Source: CAUZFZ01 sp963579025 (GTDB lineage: Bacteria; Planctomycetota; Planctomycetia; Planctomycetales; Planctomycetaceae). From it: a stretch of DNA of 44,710 nucleotides. This document shows positions 33,426 through 42,555 of this stretch, one piece after another. A program made the position numbers and the translations under genes. The stretch spans positions 1-44,710 of the forward strand of contig CAUZFZ010000081.1 in NCBI GenBank assembly GCA_963579025.1, written 5' to 3'. Below the pieces are notes generated by a model. It ran no database searches. It was not told where the DNA came from and saw nothing but the letters and a program-made list of their open reading frames with translations. The first letter of the stretch is position 1, and the number at the start of each line of letters is the position of its first letter.

Positions 33426-35879
33426 ATGGGACGTTTTCCGGCAGCTTCTGCAGCGATCGCCTGCTGTCTGGGAATCATTGCAGACCGATACTTCCCGTTC
33501 CCCGAGGCTGCTTTGTTTGCGGTGGCCATCCTGGCGATCGCCGTCTGGTTTGGTCTGCGGACACGTCGCCCGCGCGAAGCGGCGGCCAGTGTGCTGTTTC
33601 TCTGCTCGGCCGTCGCAGCACTCCATCACCATCAGTGGTGGCACACAATTCCGGAGTCCGACATCGGGCGATTCGCGAAAAGCGATCGAGTGCTCGTTCG
33701 ATTGCAGGGCACAGTCTCATCGCGACCGGAAGTCATTCCGGCTGACGTCGCATCACAGACGTCGTTTGCTCGGGAAGACATCACACGATTGGAGCTGACG
33801 TGTCGCGCTGTCGATGTGCAACAGAACTGGCGAGCGGTCACTGGACGACTGCGAGTTACGGTCAAAGGACGTGCCACGGAACTGTTTTCGGGGGACGAGG
33901 TTGTTCTTACCGGCTGGATAAGGTCGTTGCCCCGAGTGCGCAACCCCGGCGGATTTGATTTTGGACAGCAGATGCGGCGCGATCGCATCCGCGCGATGCT
34001 GTTTGTCGAGAATCCCGCTCTGATCAAAGTCCGAACGCCTGGTGCCACGTGGCTGACGCGGTTGCGGCAGTACGCTCGCGCGCGGTGTGAAATGGTGCTT
34101 GAGCGAGGCTTGTCCGAGCAAACACGCAGCATTGGACTGGCCATGCTGCTTGGCACTCGATCGCAGATCGCACCCGAGGTTCGGAATGCTTTCATTGTCT
34201 CCGGTACGATTCACATTCTGGCCATCTCCGGGTTACACGTTGGGATCCTGGCGGCGTTTCTACTGGGGTCGGCACGCGTGTTGCGGCTGTCGAATCGCGC
34301 GACCTTCGTCGGCCTGGTCGTTTGCCTGGGTATCTACCTGCTGATTGCCGATTTGCGACCTCCAATGCTACGGGCCTATGTGTTGATCGTGGTATGGAGC
34401 CTCAGTCGCTGGTTTCGGCGTGCGTCGCTGGCACCGAACAGACTGGCTATTGCGGCGCTGATCATTCTGGTGATGAACCCGACGGACCTGTTCGACACTG
34501 GGGCTCAACTTTCCTTTCTAGCTGTTGCGTCCATCTTCTGGCTGAGTGCCGTGACTGTTCGTTTTCGACAGGCAGCAGACGTGGCCGCTGATCCGAACAG
34601 CGACCGGGCGAAGGCCGTACTGCGACCGGACTGGGTCAATCTGCTGCTTGAGTGGCTGCGAGTCCCGTTTCAATGGTGGATTGTCTCCTGCACGATCTGG
34701 CTGCTGGGTGTGCCCCTTGTCGCATACGCATGGCATGTCATCCCGGTCATTGGCATCGTCGTCAATTCGTTGTTCCTGATCCCGCTGGTCGCTGCCGGCC
34801 TATGGACGGGGTTCCTGGCAATTCTGGTGGGTGCTGTATGGCAACCGCTGAGTCTCCCGTTTGTTTTTCTGTTTGATGTAACACTGCGACTGCTCATGGG
34901 AATTGTGGACGTCGCCGCGAGCGTGCCGTTCGGCCACGTGCATGTCCCCAGTCCGCCGCTGTGGTGGTTGGGACTTTTTTACACGATCGTGGCGATTGCA
35001 ATGCTGGCGACACTGCATCACCGGCGCCCGCATCGGTTCTGGGTGGGCGTTGCACTATGGACGGTCTTCGGATTCTCAGTTGGAACAAGAGCCGAAACAT
35101 CTTCCAGTCTCAAATGCACCGTGCTTTCAGTCGGGCATGGACTGTCCGTGCTCGTTGAAACTCCGTCGGGCCACACGCTGTTGTATGACGTCGGCAGTCA
35201 GTTCGGCGGAGACACAGCCGCACGAATTGTCGAGGGAGTCCTGCGGGAGAAGCGATTGATGTCGCTCGACGCGCTGGTAATTTCGCACGCAGACTCAGAC
35301 CACTACGCGGGAGTGCAACCATTGCTGCGTTCGATCTCGACTACAGGCCTTTACGTGTCGCGACACTTTATCGATTCAGATGAGCCTGACACGCTGGACG
35401 CGGTGCATGCCGCCGAGCGGCGTGGCATCCCGCTGCATATCGTGTCTCGGGGCGATCAGATTCCACTCGGCCCGGACGTCTCGATCCGTGTCCTGCACCC
35501 GGACGCCTCGCGTAACTACACAGACAACGGAGCCAGCATCGTCCTGGAGATTCTGTATCGGGGCCGGCGCATTCTGCTGACGGGAGACCTGAGGGACCGA
35601 GGCCTGTCCGAAGTGCTTAATATGGAATCCAGATCGGTCGATCTGCTGCTGTCACCGCATCACGGCGACCCGAAATCCAACACTCCCGAACTGGCCAGAT
35701 GGGCGGCGCCACGCCTGGTTGTTGCAAGCTCAAAACGTGAATTCGATCCCGCCCGACTTCAACGCGTGTATGGACCGGAATCGCTTGTCCTGTCCACTTC
35801 ACAGGTCGGCGCCGTTGAAGTTCAGATTGCAGCCGATGGGTCGATGAGCCACTCAACGTATTTTGGTGCCAACGAATGA
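33426..35879 (+). CDS. comEC: ComEC/Rec2 family DNA-uptake channel
   Basis: An 817-residue membrane protein that in naturally competent bacteria carries single-stranded DNA across the inner membrane. An N-terminal membrane segment and OB-like DUF4131 domain (about 60-200) precede the Competence domain of multiple helices (about 220-530, including ILAISGLHVGILAAF and the RPPMLRAYV block). A metallo-beta-lactamase domain ends the chain (about 555-800) with HADSDH at 621-626. The ATG at 33426 is used; a TTG at 33390 is possible. Length and domain order are complete, so the protein looks functional. No other competence genes are nearby. Confidence 0.92.
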   Translation: MGRFPAASAAIACCLGIIADRYFPFPEAALFAVAILAIAVWFGLRTRRPREAAASVLFLCSAVAALHHHQWWHTIPESDIGRFAKSDRVLVRLQGTVSSRPEVIPADVASQTSFAREDITRLELTCRAVDVQQNWRAVTGRLRVTVKGRATELFSGDEVVLTGWIRSLPRVRNPGGFDFGQQMRRDRIRAMLFVENPALIKVRTPGATWLTRLRQYARARCEMVLERGLSEQTRSIGLAMLLGTRSQIAPEVRNAFIVSGTIHILAISGLHVGILAAFLLGSARVLRLSNRATFVGLVVCLGIYLLIADLRPPMLRAYVLIVVWSLSRWFRRASLAPNRLAIAALIILVMNPTDLFDTGAQLSFLAVASIFWLSAVTVRFRQAADVAADPNSDRAKAVLRPDWVNLLLEWLRVPFQWWIVSCTIWLLGVPLVAYAWHVIPVIGIVVNSLFLIPLVAAGLWTGFLAILVGAVWQPLSLPFVFLFDVTLRLLMGIVDVAASVPFGHVHVPSPPLWWLGLFYTIVAIAMLATLHHRRPHRFWVGVALWTVFGFSVGTRAETSSSLKCTVLSVGHGLSVLVETPSGHTLLYDVGSQFGGDTAARIVEGVLREKRLMSLDALVISHADSDHYAGVQPLLRSISTTGLYVSRHFIDSDEPDTLDAVHAAERRGIPLHIVSRGDQIPLGPDVSIRVLHPDASRNYTDNGASIVLEILYRGRRILLTGDLRDRGLSEVLNMESRSVDLLLSPHHGDPKSNTPELARWAAPRLVVASSKREFDPARLQRVYGPESLVLSTSQVGAVEVQIAADGSMSHSTYFGANE

Positions 35880-35910
35880 ATCTCGCGATCATGTGGATGG
35901 CAAAGTGAGG

Positions 35911-35975
35911 GGAACACTAATCGACGCTAATCTCCGCTAATTCGATTAGTGAGGATTAGCGCCGATTAGTGTTCC
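35911..35975. repeat. Inverted repeat between convergent genes
   Basis: 22-bp arms at 35911-35932 (starting GGAACACTAATCG) and 35954-35975 are reverse complements with one mismatch. The 21-nt loop also contains CTAATTCGATTAG. It lies between the convergent comEC and RND exporter genes, where it could terminate transcription from both sides, although no T-run follows. Confidence 0.8.
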
Positions 35976-35997
35976 ACGTTGCGTCTGAGTTCTGACA

Positions 35998-38295
35998 TTA
36001 CACCTCGACTGAAGTTGGGACCGACGGCAGCACGTGCGAACATGCTTCAGGATGTCTGCTGAACCGTTTGCTGACCACGACTAGCAGAGCCGGCAAAAGG
36101 AGCAGATCTCCGGCCAGTGCGGCGACCAGCAGGCCGCACATCATCAGGCCGAATCGATGTGTTGGGATGAAACTGCTCGCGGCGAACACGAGCAGGCCGA
36201 GTCCGCAGATGACGGTAGTTTGTAACATGGCCCGACCGCAGTGATGAATCGCTCCGCGCACAGCAGACTTCGGATCATTGCCCTGAGAAATCAGCCGGCG
36301 GTAGCTGGCGAGGAAGTGGATCGTGTCGTCGACCGCGATCCCGAGTGCCACGCTGGCTGTCATTAGAGAACCGATATCCACGGGAATCGCCAGCCAGCCC
36401 ATCAGACCGAACGCGGCGACGACGGGAAATACGTTTGGAATCATGGCGACCAGAGCGATGCGGAGGCTGCGGACCACGGCAATCATCACCAGCGTGATCA
36501 ATAGAAATGCCGTTCCAAAACTGCGGCTCAGGTCCTGCAGGATCATTTCCTGCACAGTTTCGATCAATGGCATGATCCCGGTGAAGCGAGCTTGCAACTG
36601 GCCCGCGGGAAGGTCGCTCGCAAGCGAGTTCCCGCTGAGTTCAGCCTCAACGGACTTTCCCAACCGCTGCATAATGTCCGTGTAACGGACTCCGGCCAGC
36701 GCTGAGGCTCGGGCGCTGATTCGCCAGATTTGCCGTTCGCCGTTTTCGTACAGGTAGTGTTCGTCAATGAAACGTTGTCGATCCTGCTGCAGCCGCGTGT
36801 CGAGGACACGAGCACGAAACATGCTCGCCAGATCGGTCCCTGTCTCCAGTGGCGGAGCGAACGTGACGGCTGATGTGACCCCGGACAGTCCCTCAACAGA
36901 GGCAACCGTTTCTCCCAGCTGATCGATCAGTCGCATGCGATCCAGCAAGCTCAATTCGCATTCGGAACCGATTTCGACAGCCACCTCGACGGGGATCACT
37001 GCGCCGATGTTTGTTTCGATCCATGTGTAGTCGCGAATCGATCGGCTCTCCGGCGCGAACAGCGACAATACGTCAACCGACGTCGCAAGGGATGAAAGTC
37101 CACTTATCAGCGTGACTACCGCAGCCACGCCGACAAGACTGATCAGCCCAGACGATCGACACACCCGCGAGGAGAACTTATCCCAGCGCCCGCCAGCTGG
37201 CTGCGACTCAGTACGTGCGCGTGGTGGCCACTTGACCATCGCGCCGGGCAGCAGGAGCAGCAACAGCGAGACGCTGACCATCAGGCCCGTTGCCGCGATA
37301 CCGCCGAACGCGGCAACCGGCCGAATCTCACTTAGAACCAGCGAGCTGAGCCCGATAGCTGTTGTCAGGGCGGCCAGCAGACAGGGCTTCCAGCCCAGTC
37401 GCAACGCTCTCACAGCAGCGTGCTCGTTGTGGTCCGTCGGCGTGTCGCCGGTGAAGTAGCCAATCAGATGAATGCCAGCCGAAACCGTCAGGACGAAGAC
37501 CAGTGACGGCATGACGATCAGAATCGCATCCAGGCGAAGTCCGAGGTAGTGGACCAGTGCCAGAACAAATGCCTGTCCAGTGAGTCCTGCCAGGATAATC
37601 GTCCCCGTGAGCATCCACGAGCGGATGCAGAACCAGCACAGGACGACCGAAGCCAGAGTGGACAGTGCTCCGAACAGGTTGACACCCTGTCGGCTCTCGG
37701 CATCGATCGTGACACCGTCGACCGGCGGCCCGGCAACGTGAAGTTCGTTGCGCGACAGACCGGTCGTTTCTTCTGCGACCGCGATGATCGTCTCGATGGA
37801 TCGCGTCCGATCGGCGTTGCCATCGAATGTCAGGACGACGACGGCACAACTTGTCTGTCCGTCGGGTCCGATCAATGTGCCCCGCAGCCGCCGCGCTGCG
37901 TCGTCCCGGGTCAGATTGAGGGGAGACGCCTGAAGTTGGCGAACTGCCGAGTATCCGGTGATGACTCGATCGAATGCCTGAGCAAAGTGAATCTGCCAAT
38001 CCGGTCTGGCCGGAGTGGTCAGTTTACGCTCGAAATCGAACAGTCGCCGATCATCGACCGTACAACCGTCCCAACTGACGATGGCAACATCATTCCCTTC
38101 GAACCGCTCCATAAACTGGTCGTACTGCTGTCGCTGCGCATTCGATTCAGGAGCCCACTGTTCCGGGGCAATACACATACCGTCAATGCTGTGCTGCGCT
38201 CCAATTGCGAGAACCGGCAACGTTGCAATAACCGCGATCAGTGTCAGCCAGTAGCGTCGTGTCAGACGCCTGACGTGCGAGTCATCATGGCTCAT
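35998..38295 (-). CDS. RND superfamily (MMPL-type) transporter
   Basis: A 765-residue integral membrane protein of the MMPL/RND class, which uses proton motive force to export lipids or hydrophobic compounds. It has two matching halves. Each starts with one helix (about 15-35 and 385-405) and a periplasmic loop, then a five-helix block. The characteristic GIAVDDTIHFLASYRR near residue 660 is the conserved Asp-containing segment of the second half; MPSLVFVLTVSAGIHLIGYFTG is its counterpart in the first. The ATG at 38295 is chosen over one at 38340 because it begins the basic segment before helix 1. It lies downstream of the M50-HlyD fusion on the same strand, separated by a palindromic element. 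Confidence 0.9.
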   Translation of the reverse strand: MSHDDSHVRRLTRRYWLTLIAVIATLPVLAIGAQHSIDGMCIAPEQWAPESNAQRQQYDQFMERFEGNDVAIVSWDGCTVDDRRLFDFERKLTTPARPDWQIHFAQAFDRVITGYSAVRQLQASPLNLTRDDAARRLRGTLIGPDGQTSCAVVVLTFDGNADRTRSIETIIAVAEETTGLSRNELHVAGPPVDGVTIDAESRQGVNLFGALSTLASVVLCWFCIRSWMLTGTIILAGLTGQAFVLALVHYLGLRLDAILIVMPSLVFVLTVSAGIHLIGYFTGDTPTDHNEHAAVRALRLGWKPCLLAALTTAIGLSSLVLSEIRPVAAFGGIAATGLMVSVSLLLLLLPGAMVKWPPRARTESQPAGGRWDKFSSRVCRSSGLISLVGVAAVVTLISGLSSLATSVDVLSLFAPESRSIRDYTWIETNIGAVIPVEVAVEIGSECELSLLDRMRLIDQLGETVASVEGLSGVTSAVTFAPPLETGTDLASMFRARVLDTRLQQDRQRFIDEHYLYENGERQIWRISARASALAGVRYTDIMQRLGKSVEAELSGNSLASDLPAGQLQARFTGIMPLIETVQEMILQDLSRSFGTAFLLITLVMIAVVRSLRIALVAMIPNVFPVVAAFGLMGWLAIPVDIGSLMTASVALGIAVDDTIHFLASYRRLISQGNDPKSAVRGAIHHCGRAMLQTTVICGLGLLVFAASSFIPTHRFGLMMCGLLVAALAGDLLLLPALLVVVSKRFSRHPEACSHVLPSVPTSVEV

Positions 38296-38439
38296 GAATC
38301 GGCACCATCCGGAGAAGCGACAGAATCCGCCATCGCGCACGTCGTGCGGGTATGGCGCGTCAGTCAGTTCTCTGAACCTAGCTCACGAATCAGTCGGCCG
38401 GCGGCGTTTTGCAGATCCGGGCCTGGCAGTGGGGACTCA

Positions 38440-38520
38440 GTAGGCTGGAACACGCTCCGCGCTGTTCCGGCAATTTCCGCGTCTGGCTTCCGGAACTGCG
38501 CTGCGCTTGTTCCGGCCTAC
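38440..38520. repeat. Palindromic element between the exporter and M50-HlyD genes
   Basis: The ends GTAGGCTGGAACA (38440-38452) and TGTTCCGGCCTAC (38508-38520) are inverted with one mismatch. Inner segments (CGCTCCGCGCTGTTCCGG and CCGGAACTGCGCTGCGC) are also mutually complementary. It ends 2 nt before the stop codon of the M50-HlyD gene (38523) and fills most of the gap to the exporter start. Confidence 0.7.
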
Positions 38521-38522
38521 GA

Positions 38523-40751
38523 CTACGACTTGAACCGGAACGTGCGGCGCAGGAACGTGAGCGTTCGATCGGCCAGTGAGCGGGGAGCCGATTCGATGCG
38601 AGTGCGGCCGGTGCCACGCAGAATGAGCTGGACGTCAGTTTCATCGAGGCGGACGCGGGCCTGGTATGCGGTGCTGACTGGTCGCGGAATCCCGTTGCTG
38701 TCGAGAGTCGTCGGGAAATCGTCGTGTGTCACCAGCTCTCGAGGTGCCACGTCGATGTCGATCTCTGCCACTTCCACGATCGTGCCTTCCACCAGACGAC
38801 CGCCGAGGTGGTCGATCAGCAATTCGACGCGATGGCCGGCCGAAACATACTCCACATGGTCCTGGTCAACCGCGACGATCGCTTCGAACCGGTTCGGATG
38901 TCCGATCTGACAGAACACAGTACCGGTATCCAGCGATGCTCCCAGATTCTGCCGGTCGAGCGGAGTGCCTGACCACTGCTGCAGACGCTCATCGTCCCCA
39001 GTGTCATCGGACGAACTTCGAAGCGGAGGCGGCAGAACGACTCCGGCGATCGGCGCACGCAGTGTCAATCGATCGACGTCTGACTGCTTTTGCCGCAACT
39101 CGTTTTTCTTTTCGGCCAGACGCTGTTGAGTGGTCGGGATCAAGGCTTCGACACTTGCGTCGTTCAGGCGTCGGTCTTCCAGGTTGGCCAGTTCCTGTGT
39201 CAACAACTCGGCCTGGCTCTTCAGGCGTCGCACTTCCCACGCAAGCTGAGGGTCCGCGAGTCGACCGACGACGGAATCCGGCTCGACGGTTGCACCGGGA
39301 CTGACGGCTTCGGTCAGTGTGCCAAAATGACTGACGTAAACGCTGCGAGCGCCTTCGGCCTGGATCACAGCAGGTGCCTTCACGCAATACGGCAGCGGGA
39401 TGAACAAGAGGGCTGCCAATGCTCCACCGACGAGCAACAGGCGAAAACGGAAGTGGGGCCAGTTCACTGTGCGACTCCAGAACGGACTGCTTAGCTTTGC
39501 GCGAACCTGCATGAACGGGCCGATCAGCATGGCGCCGATCGTTGTGATCGCCATGTACACGACAAGCGCCTGCAGACCATACGGCTCCAGCACGGCATGG
39601 ACAAACCACAGGATGCCCCAGATGACCAGAACGCGATAGATGAGTGCGGCGACGTACCAGGTCACCAGCAGTGCCCGTCGACGCTCGGGCAACAGACGCG
39701 GATTCCCCGTTTCCGAGTCGAAGAAAAAAACGCTCAGCAGATTTTTGACGAAGACGCCGGCCTGCTGACGTAGATTCGGGATCTCGACCAGGTCCGAAAA
39801 AATGTAGTAGCCGTCGTAGCGCAGTAGAGGATTTCCATTGAACAGCAGCGTCGTGACGGAGCACACCACGACGACGTTCAGGCACAGGCCGTTGAATAAC
39901 CCGGGTAGCGAGAACCACCACAGAAACAGACATGTGGATGCCAGCAGCCATTCGATGTACATGCCGGCGGCACTGATGACGATGCGATGCCAACGATTGG
40001 GCAGCATCCATGCGTCCGACACGTTGCAGTACAGCACCGGGGTCAGCGCCAGCAGCATGACACCCATCTCATGGCATTCCCCGCCGAAGTGGCGGCAACT
40101 GACCGCGTGCCCCAGTTCGTGCAGAACTTTGGTGACTGCGAAGATCAGCGTCATCCAGATCAGGTTGCCGACCGAGAAGAACTCGTGAAACCTCGGCAGA
40201 CGCGACTGCAGCACATCAAACTGCAGACCAGCCAGCAGTATAGCCCCGAGCATCAATGTGACGCACAACGTCACGCACCACGGAGCGAACAGGAACTGTG
40301 TGTGCGGATGCAGCCCGTTGAGCAATCGCTGGGGGTCATAACCGCGGAAGCGAATTGCCAGCAGATTCATAAACCGACCGAACAGTTGCTGTCGACGTGT
40401 TGACCGCCGTCGCTGCAGCAGAAACTCCGCCTGCCCCGCCGAGTCCGAGACGATCAGACCGCTCCCATGCAGCATGGCGATGAACGATTGCAGTTGTGAC
40501 AGCGAAAGTCGCTGCGGTGCGAAGCGCTGTTCGAAGCGGCGGCGAATCTCACGCAGAGAAACGACTCCGTCGAGCATCATCAGAACGGCATGCTCTTCCG
40601 GCCTGAGCTGAAAGTACCGCAGTGAAACCGGGTCTTTGACATGCCAGTACCGAGTTCCTCCAATGTGCTGCTCACGACACTCCAGGTCCGCTCGCCGACG
40701 CAGCGGCAGCGGTCGAGTTTCGGCTGTGTGAGTTGTACTGGCTGCAGACAT
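38523..40751 (-). CDS. PqqD-like / M50 peptidase / HlyD fusion membrane protein
   Basis: A 742-residue fusion. Residues about 30-105 form a winged-helix PqqD-like domain (YWHVKDPVSLRYFQLRPEEH), a fold that binds peptide substrates in RiPP systems. The middle (about 150-460) is a polytopic site-2-protease-like domain with the zinc motif HELGH at 211-215 and a distal NVSDAW (243-248) where family members place the third ligand. The C-terminus is a HlyD-type adaptor: a lipoyl-like barrel (about 470-500), a coiled coil (about 505-570, QAELLTQELANLEDRR) and a beta-barrel. Such proteins occur in planctomycetes near efflux genes. Export or processing of a peptide or lipid together with the downstream RND protein is inferred. 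Confidence 0.85.
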   Translation of the reverse strand: MSAASTTHTAETRPLPLRRRADLECREQHIGGTRYWHVKDPVSLRYFQLRPEEHAVLMMLDGVVSLREIRRRFEQRFAPQRLSLSQLQSFIAMLHGSGLIVSDSAGQAEFLLQRRRSTRRQQLFGRFMNLLAIRFRGYDPQRLLNGLHPHTQFLFAPWCVTLCVTLMLGAILLAGLQFDVLQSRLPRFHEFFSVGNLIWMTLIFAVTKVLHELGHAVSCRHFGGECHEMGVMLLALTPVLYCNVSDAWMLPNRWHRIVISAAGMYIEWLLASTCLFLWWFSLPGLFNGLCLNVVVVCSVTTLLFNGNPLLRYDGYYIFSDLVEIPNLRQQAGVFVKNLLSVFFFDSETGNPRLLPERRRALLVTWYVAALIYRVLVIWGILWFVHAVLEPYGLQALVVYMAITTIGAMLIGPFMQVRAKLSSPFWSRTVNWPHFRFRLLLVGGALAALLFIPLPYCVKAPAVIQAEGARSVYVSHFGTLTEAVSPGATVEPDSVVGRLADPQLAWEVRRLKSQAELLTQELANLEDRRLNDASVEALIPTTQQRLAEKKNELRQKQSDVDRLTLRAPIAGVVLPPPLRSSSDDTGDDERLQQWSGTPLDRQNLGASLDTGTVFCQIGHPNRFEAIVAVDQDHVEYVSAGHRVELLIDHLGGRLVEGTIVEVAEIDIDVAPRELVTHDDFPTTLDSNGIPRPVSTAYQARVRLDETDVQLILRGTGRTRIESAPRSLADRTLTFLRRTFRFKS

Positions 40752-40832
40752 GCGCTCGACAGCTAAGCGGATCGGGATGGAACGGCGGAAGGGTACGCGG
40801 TTGCCGTGAATTCGGTCCAGCGGGATACCGTC

Positions 40833-41891
40833 TCAGAAGTCTTTGTCCGGCGCGTCATTGTCACTTGGCCGGGCGAGTGCCCGCAGCACGTCCGGGTCAA
40901 CGTCGTCGTTAAGCCATTTGACTCGACCGTCGGCAAACATAAAGTCGCAGCCACCGGAAACCCGGCCAAACCTGATGTGGCGAAAGGGCGATCCAAATCC
41001 CACCGGCGAGCGGTTCAGCCCCAGCAGCGGATCCCGCGCATTCACAGGCTGTCCCCACGGAACGAGTTCAGACACCAGCTGTCCGGCCATGATCGTGTTC
41101 GACTTGCCATCCGTGAAGTTCGCGAATCGGGTGGTCGTGTTCATACGCAGCACATGCAGATTTGCGGCATAGTGGATCATCCCGAACCCGCGCGCGTCCT
41201 GGCGGAACGTGGACAGTCCTCGATGGACGAATGCTGGTACGACGGTCTGCATGGCTTTTCGATTCGCCGCGTGATGCCATGGCACGTGATAATCGATCTC
41301 ATCAGCCAGTGCGTGCTGGTCCAGGTACGGCAGAAGCATGGTGGCCCAACCGTGATGGGCTTCGCCGGATTCGGAACGCGTTCCGCCCGGTGGGAGCATG
41401 TGATGCACGTCGTGATAGTTGTGCAGGGCGATCCCAATTTGCTTGAGTTCATTCCTCGATTCGCCCCGTGCGTACGAGTCGTATTGTGGCGAAATGCTGT
41501 GCGAGAACAGGCCCGACACGTGATAGACCAGCCCGAACCCGGACAACACCGCTGCGGCAAACCATACAATTATGGCCGCGCGACACGTGTATCTTTCCGT
41601 CCCCCGCCGACTCCGCGTCATGTGGATCACGCCAGCCAGGACCAGGGCGACCAGGGTCAGCAGGAACGCCACACCGGCCGGCCAGGAATGAAACATACTG
41701 AATGGATTATCGGCGTCTCCGAGCGTCCACAGAAAACCGAAGTTCAGGTACACCACCAAAAAGACTATCACGGGAATGAGAAGCATCCATAAGTGCGTGA
41801 CGCACAGAACAAGCGCGACAGCGACGGCGATCGCACCACGGATCCATCGCTTCAGACTCTGTGCATCAAAATCGTTTTGCCGACGCCTCAC
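40833..41891 (-). CDS. DUF1559 protein with four membrane helices in place of a prepilin leader
   Basis: A 352-residue protein. The C-terminal two thirds are DUF1559: GESRNELKQIGIALHNYHDVHHMLPPGG, then HGWATMLLPYLDQ, and finally GGCDFMFADGRVKWLNDDVD. Most DUF1559 proteins start with a type IV-like prepilin leader (GFTLVELLVV). This one instead has about four hydrophobic segments (about 18-33, 35-50, 70-90, 105-125) and no such leader. The start is GTG at 41891. Its first bases overlap the TGA of the upstream gene in a GTGA tetranucleotide, so translation is probably coupled. Its function is unknown; the usual pseudopilin assembly cannot apply in the normal way. Confidence 0.85.
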   Translation of the reverse strand: MRRRQNDFDAQSLKRWIRGAIAVAVALVLCVTHLWMLLIPVIVFLVVYLNFGFLWTLGDADNPFSMFHSWPAGVAFLLTLVALVLAGVIHMTRSRRGTERYTCRAAIIVWFAAAVLSGFGLVYHVSGLFSHSISPQYDSYARGESRNELKQIGIALHNYHDVHHMLPPGGTRSESGEAHHGWATMLLPYLDQHALADEIDYHVPWHHAANRKAMQTVVPAFVHRGLSTFRQDARGFGMIHYAANLHVLRMNTTTRFANFTDGKSNTIMAGQLVSELVPWGQPVNARDPLLGLNRSPVGFGSPFRHIRFGRVSGGCDFMFADGRVKWLNDDVDPDVLRALARPSDNDAPDKDF

Positions 41892-42445
41892 CGGGCCACC
41901 TCGCTCACGGCAGACAGCAGTTCACTGTCGATGCGGAAGGGTTCACTGACTTCAAACACGAAGCCCTCGCGGTCCGGCAGTCTGGCATATGTGTATGCGG
42001 CGCCTGGATGTCCGGGAACGCTCCATAATTCGTCCGGCACCCAGTCAATCGCCTCGCGTGATTCCGGGATTTCCGATCGACTTTCGATTCGACCCAGAAT
42101 CGCAGCCTTCAAGGCAGCCAGCGATTCGAGGCGCGCGTCTCGTGACGGCGGCTCGGCAATACCCGGTTCGGTGACGTACTGCGGAAGCAAGAACTCATAC
42201 ATGCCCCGTCCAATCCACGAGTCCGGCAGGACATGCTGCACCCCGGGAACTGCGTGCAGCGCTCCACCCGTCGTTGCGACGCAGATCGTCAGCCAGAACG
42301 CACGTCTTCGTTGAGAGCGCGCGGGCATCGTCTGCCGGGCCGATATGTATGGCCAGAGCGCCCGTGCCAGTGCTGCGGCAGACAACAGACACAGGAAATA
42401 AATCGAGGCTGCGGCGAGTGAGCTGGAGGCGTTGTTCGATATCAT
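41888..42445 (-). CDS. Unknown membrane-anchored partner of the DUF1559 protein
   Basis: A 185-residue protein with two N-terminal hydrophobic segments (about 10-30 and 50-65) and a soluble C-terminal domain, WIGRGMYEFLLPQYV onward, that ends in a beta-rich stretch (AYTYARLPDREGFVFEVSEPF). I do not recognise the family. Its stop overlaps the start of the DUF1559 gene by 4 nt, which argues for a stable functional pairing. It is divergent from the beta-CASP gene with 110 nt between the starts. No ribosome-binding site is obvious before its ATG. Confidence 0.75.
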   Translation of the reverse strand: MISNNASSSLAAASIYFLCLLSAAALARALWPYISARQTMPARSQRRRAFWLTICVATTGGALHAVPGVQHVLPDSWIGRGMYEFLLPQYVTEPGIAEPPSRDARLESLAALKAAILGRIESRSEIPESREAIDWVPDELWSVPGHPGAAYTYARLPDREGFVFEVSEPFRIDSELLSAVSEVAR

Positions 42446-42555
42446 CGGATTGTTGGTTTGACTGTGGTGACTGCTCAGAAAACAGCGTGCAGATGTGTAC
42501 GCGGCAGGCCGCGCATGTGCGAGTCCAATTTCGCGACACTTCGACGGGATGCGTA

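Noticed and set aside
42274..42555. N-terminal extension of the beta-CASP nuclease
   Set aside because: It is antisense to the 185-residue protein gene, and the family begins at MKLTFFGAAGEVTGS.
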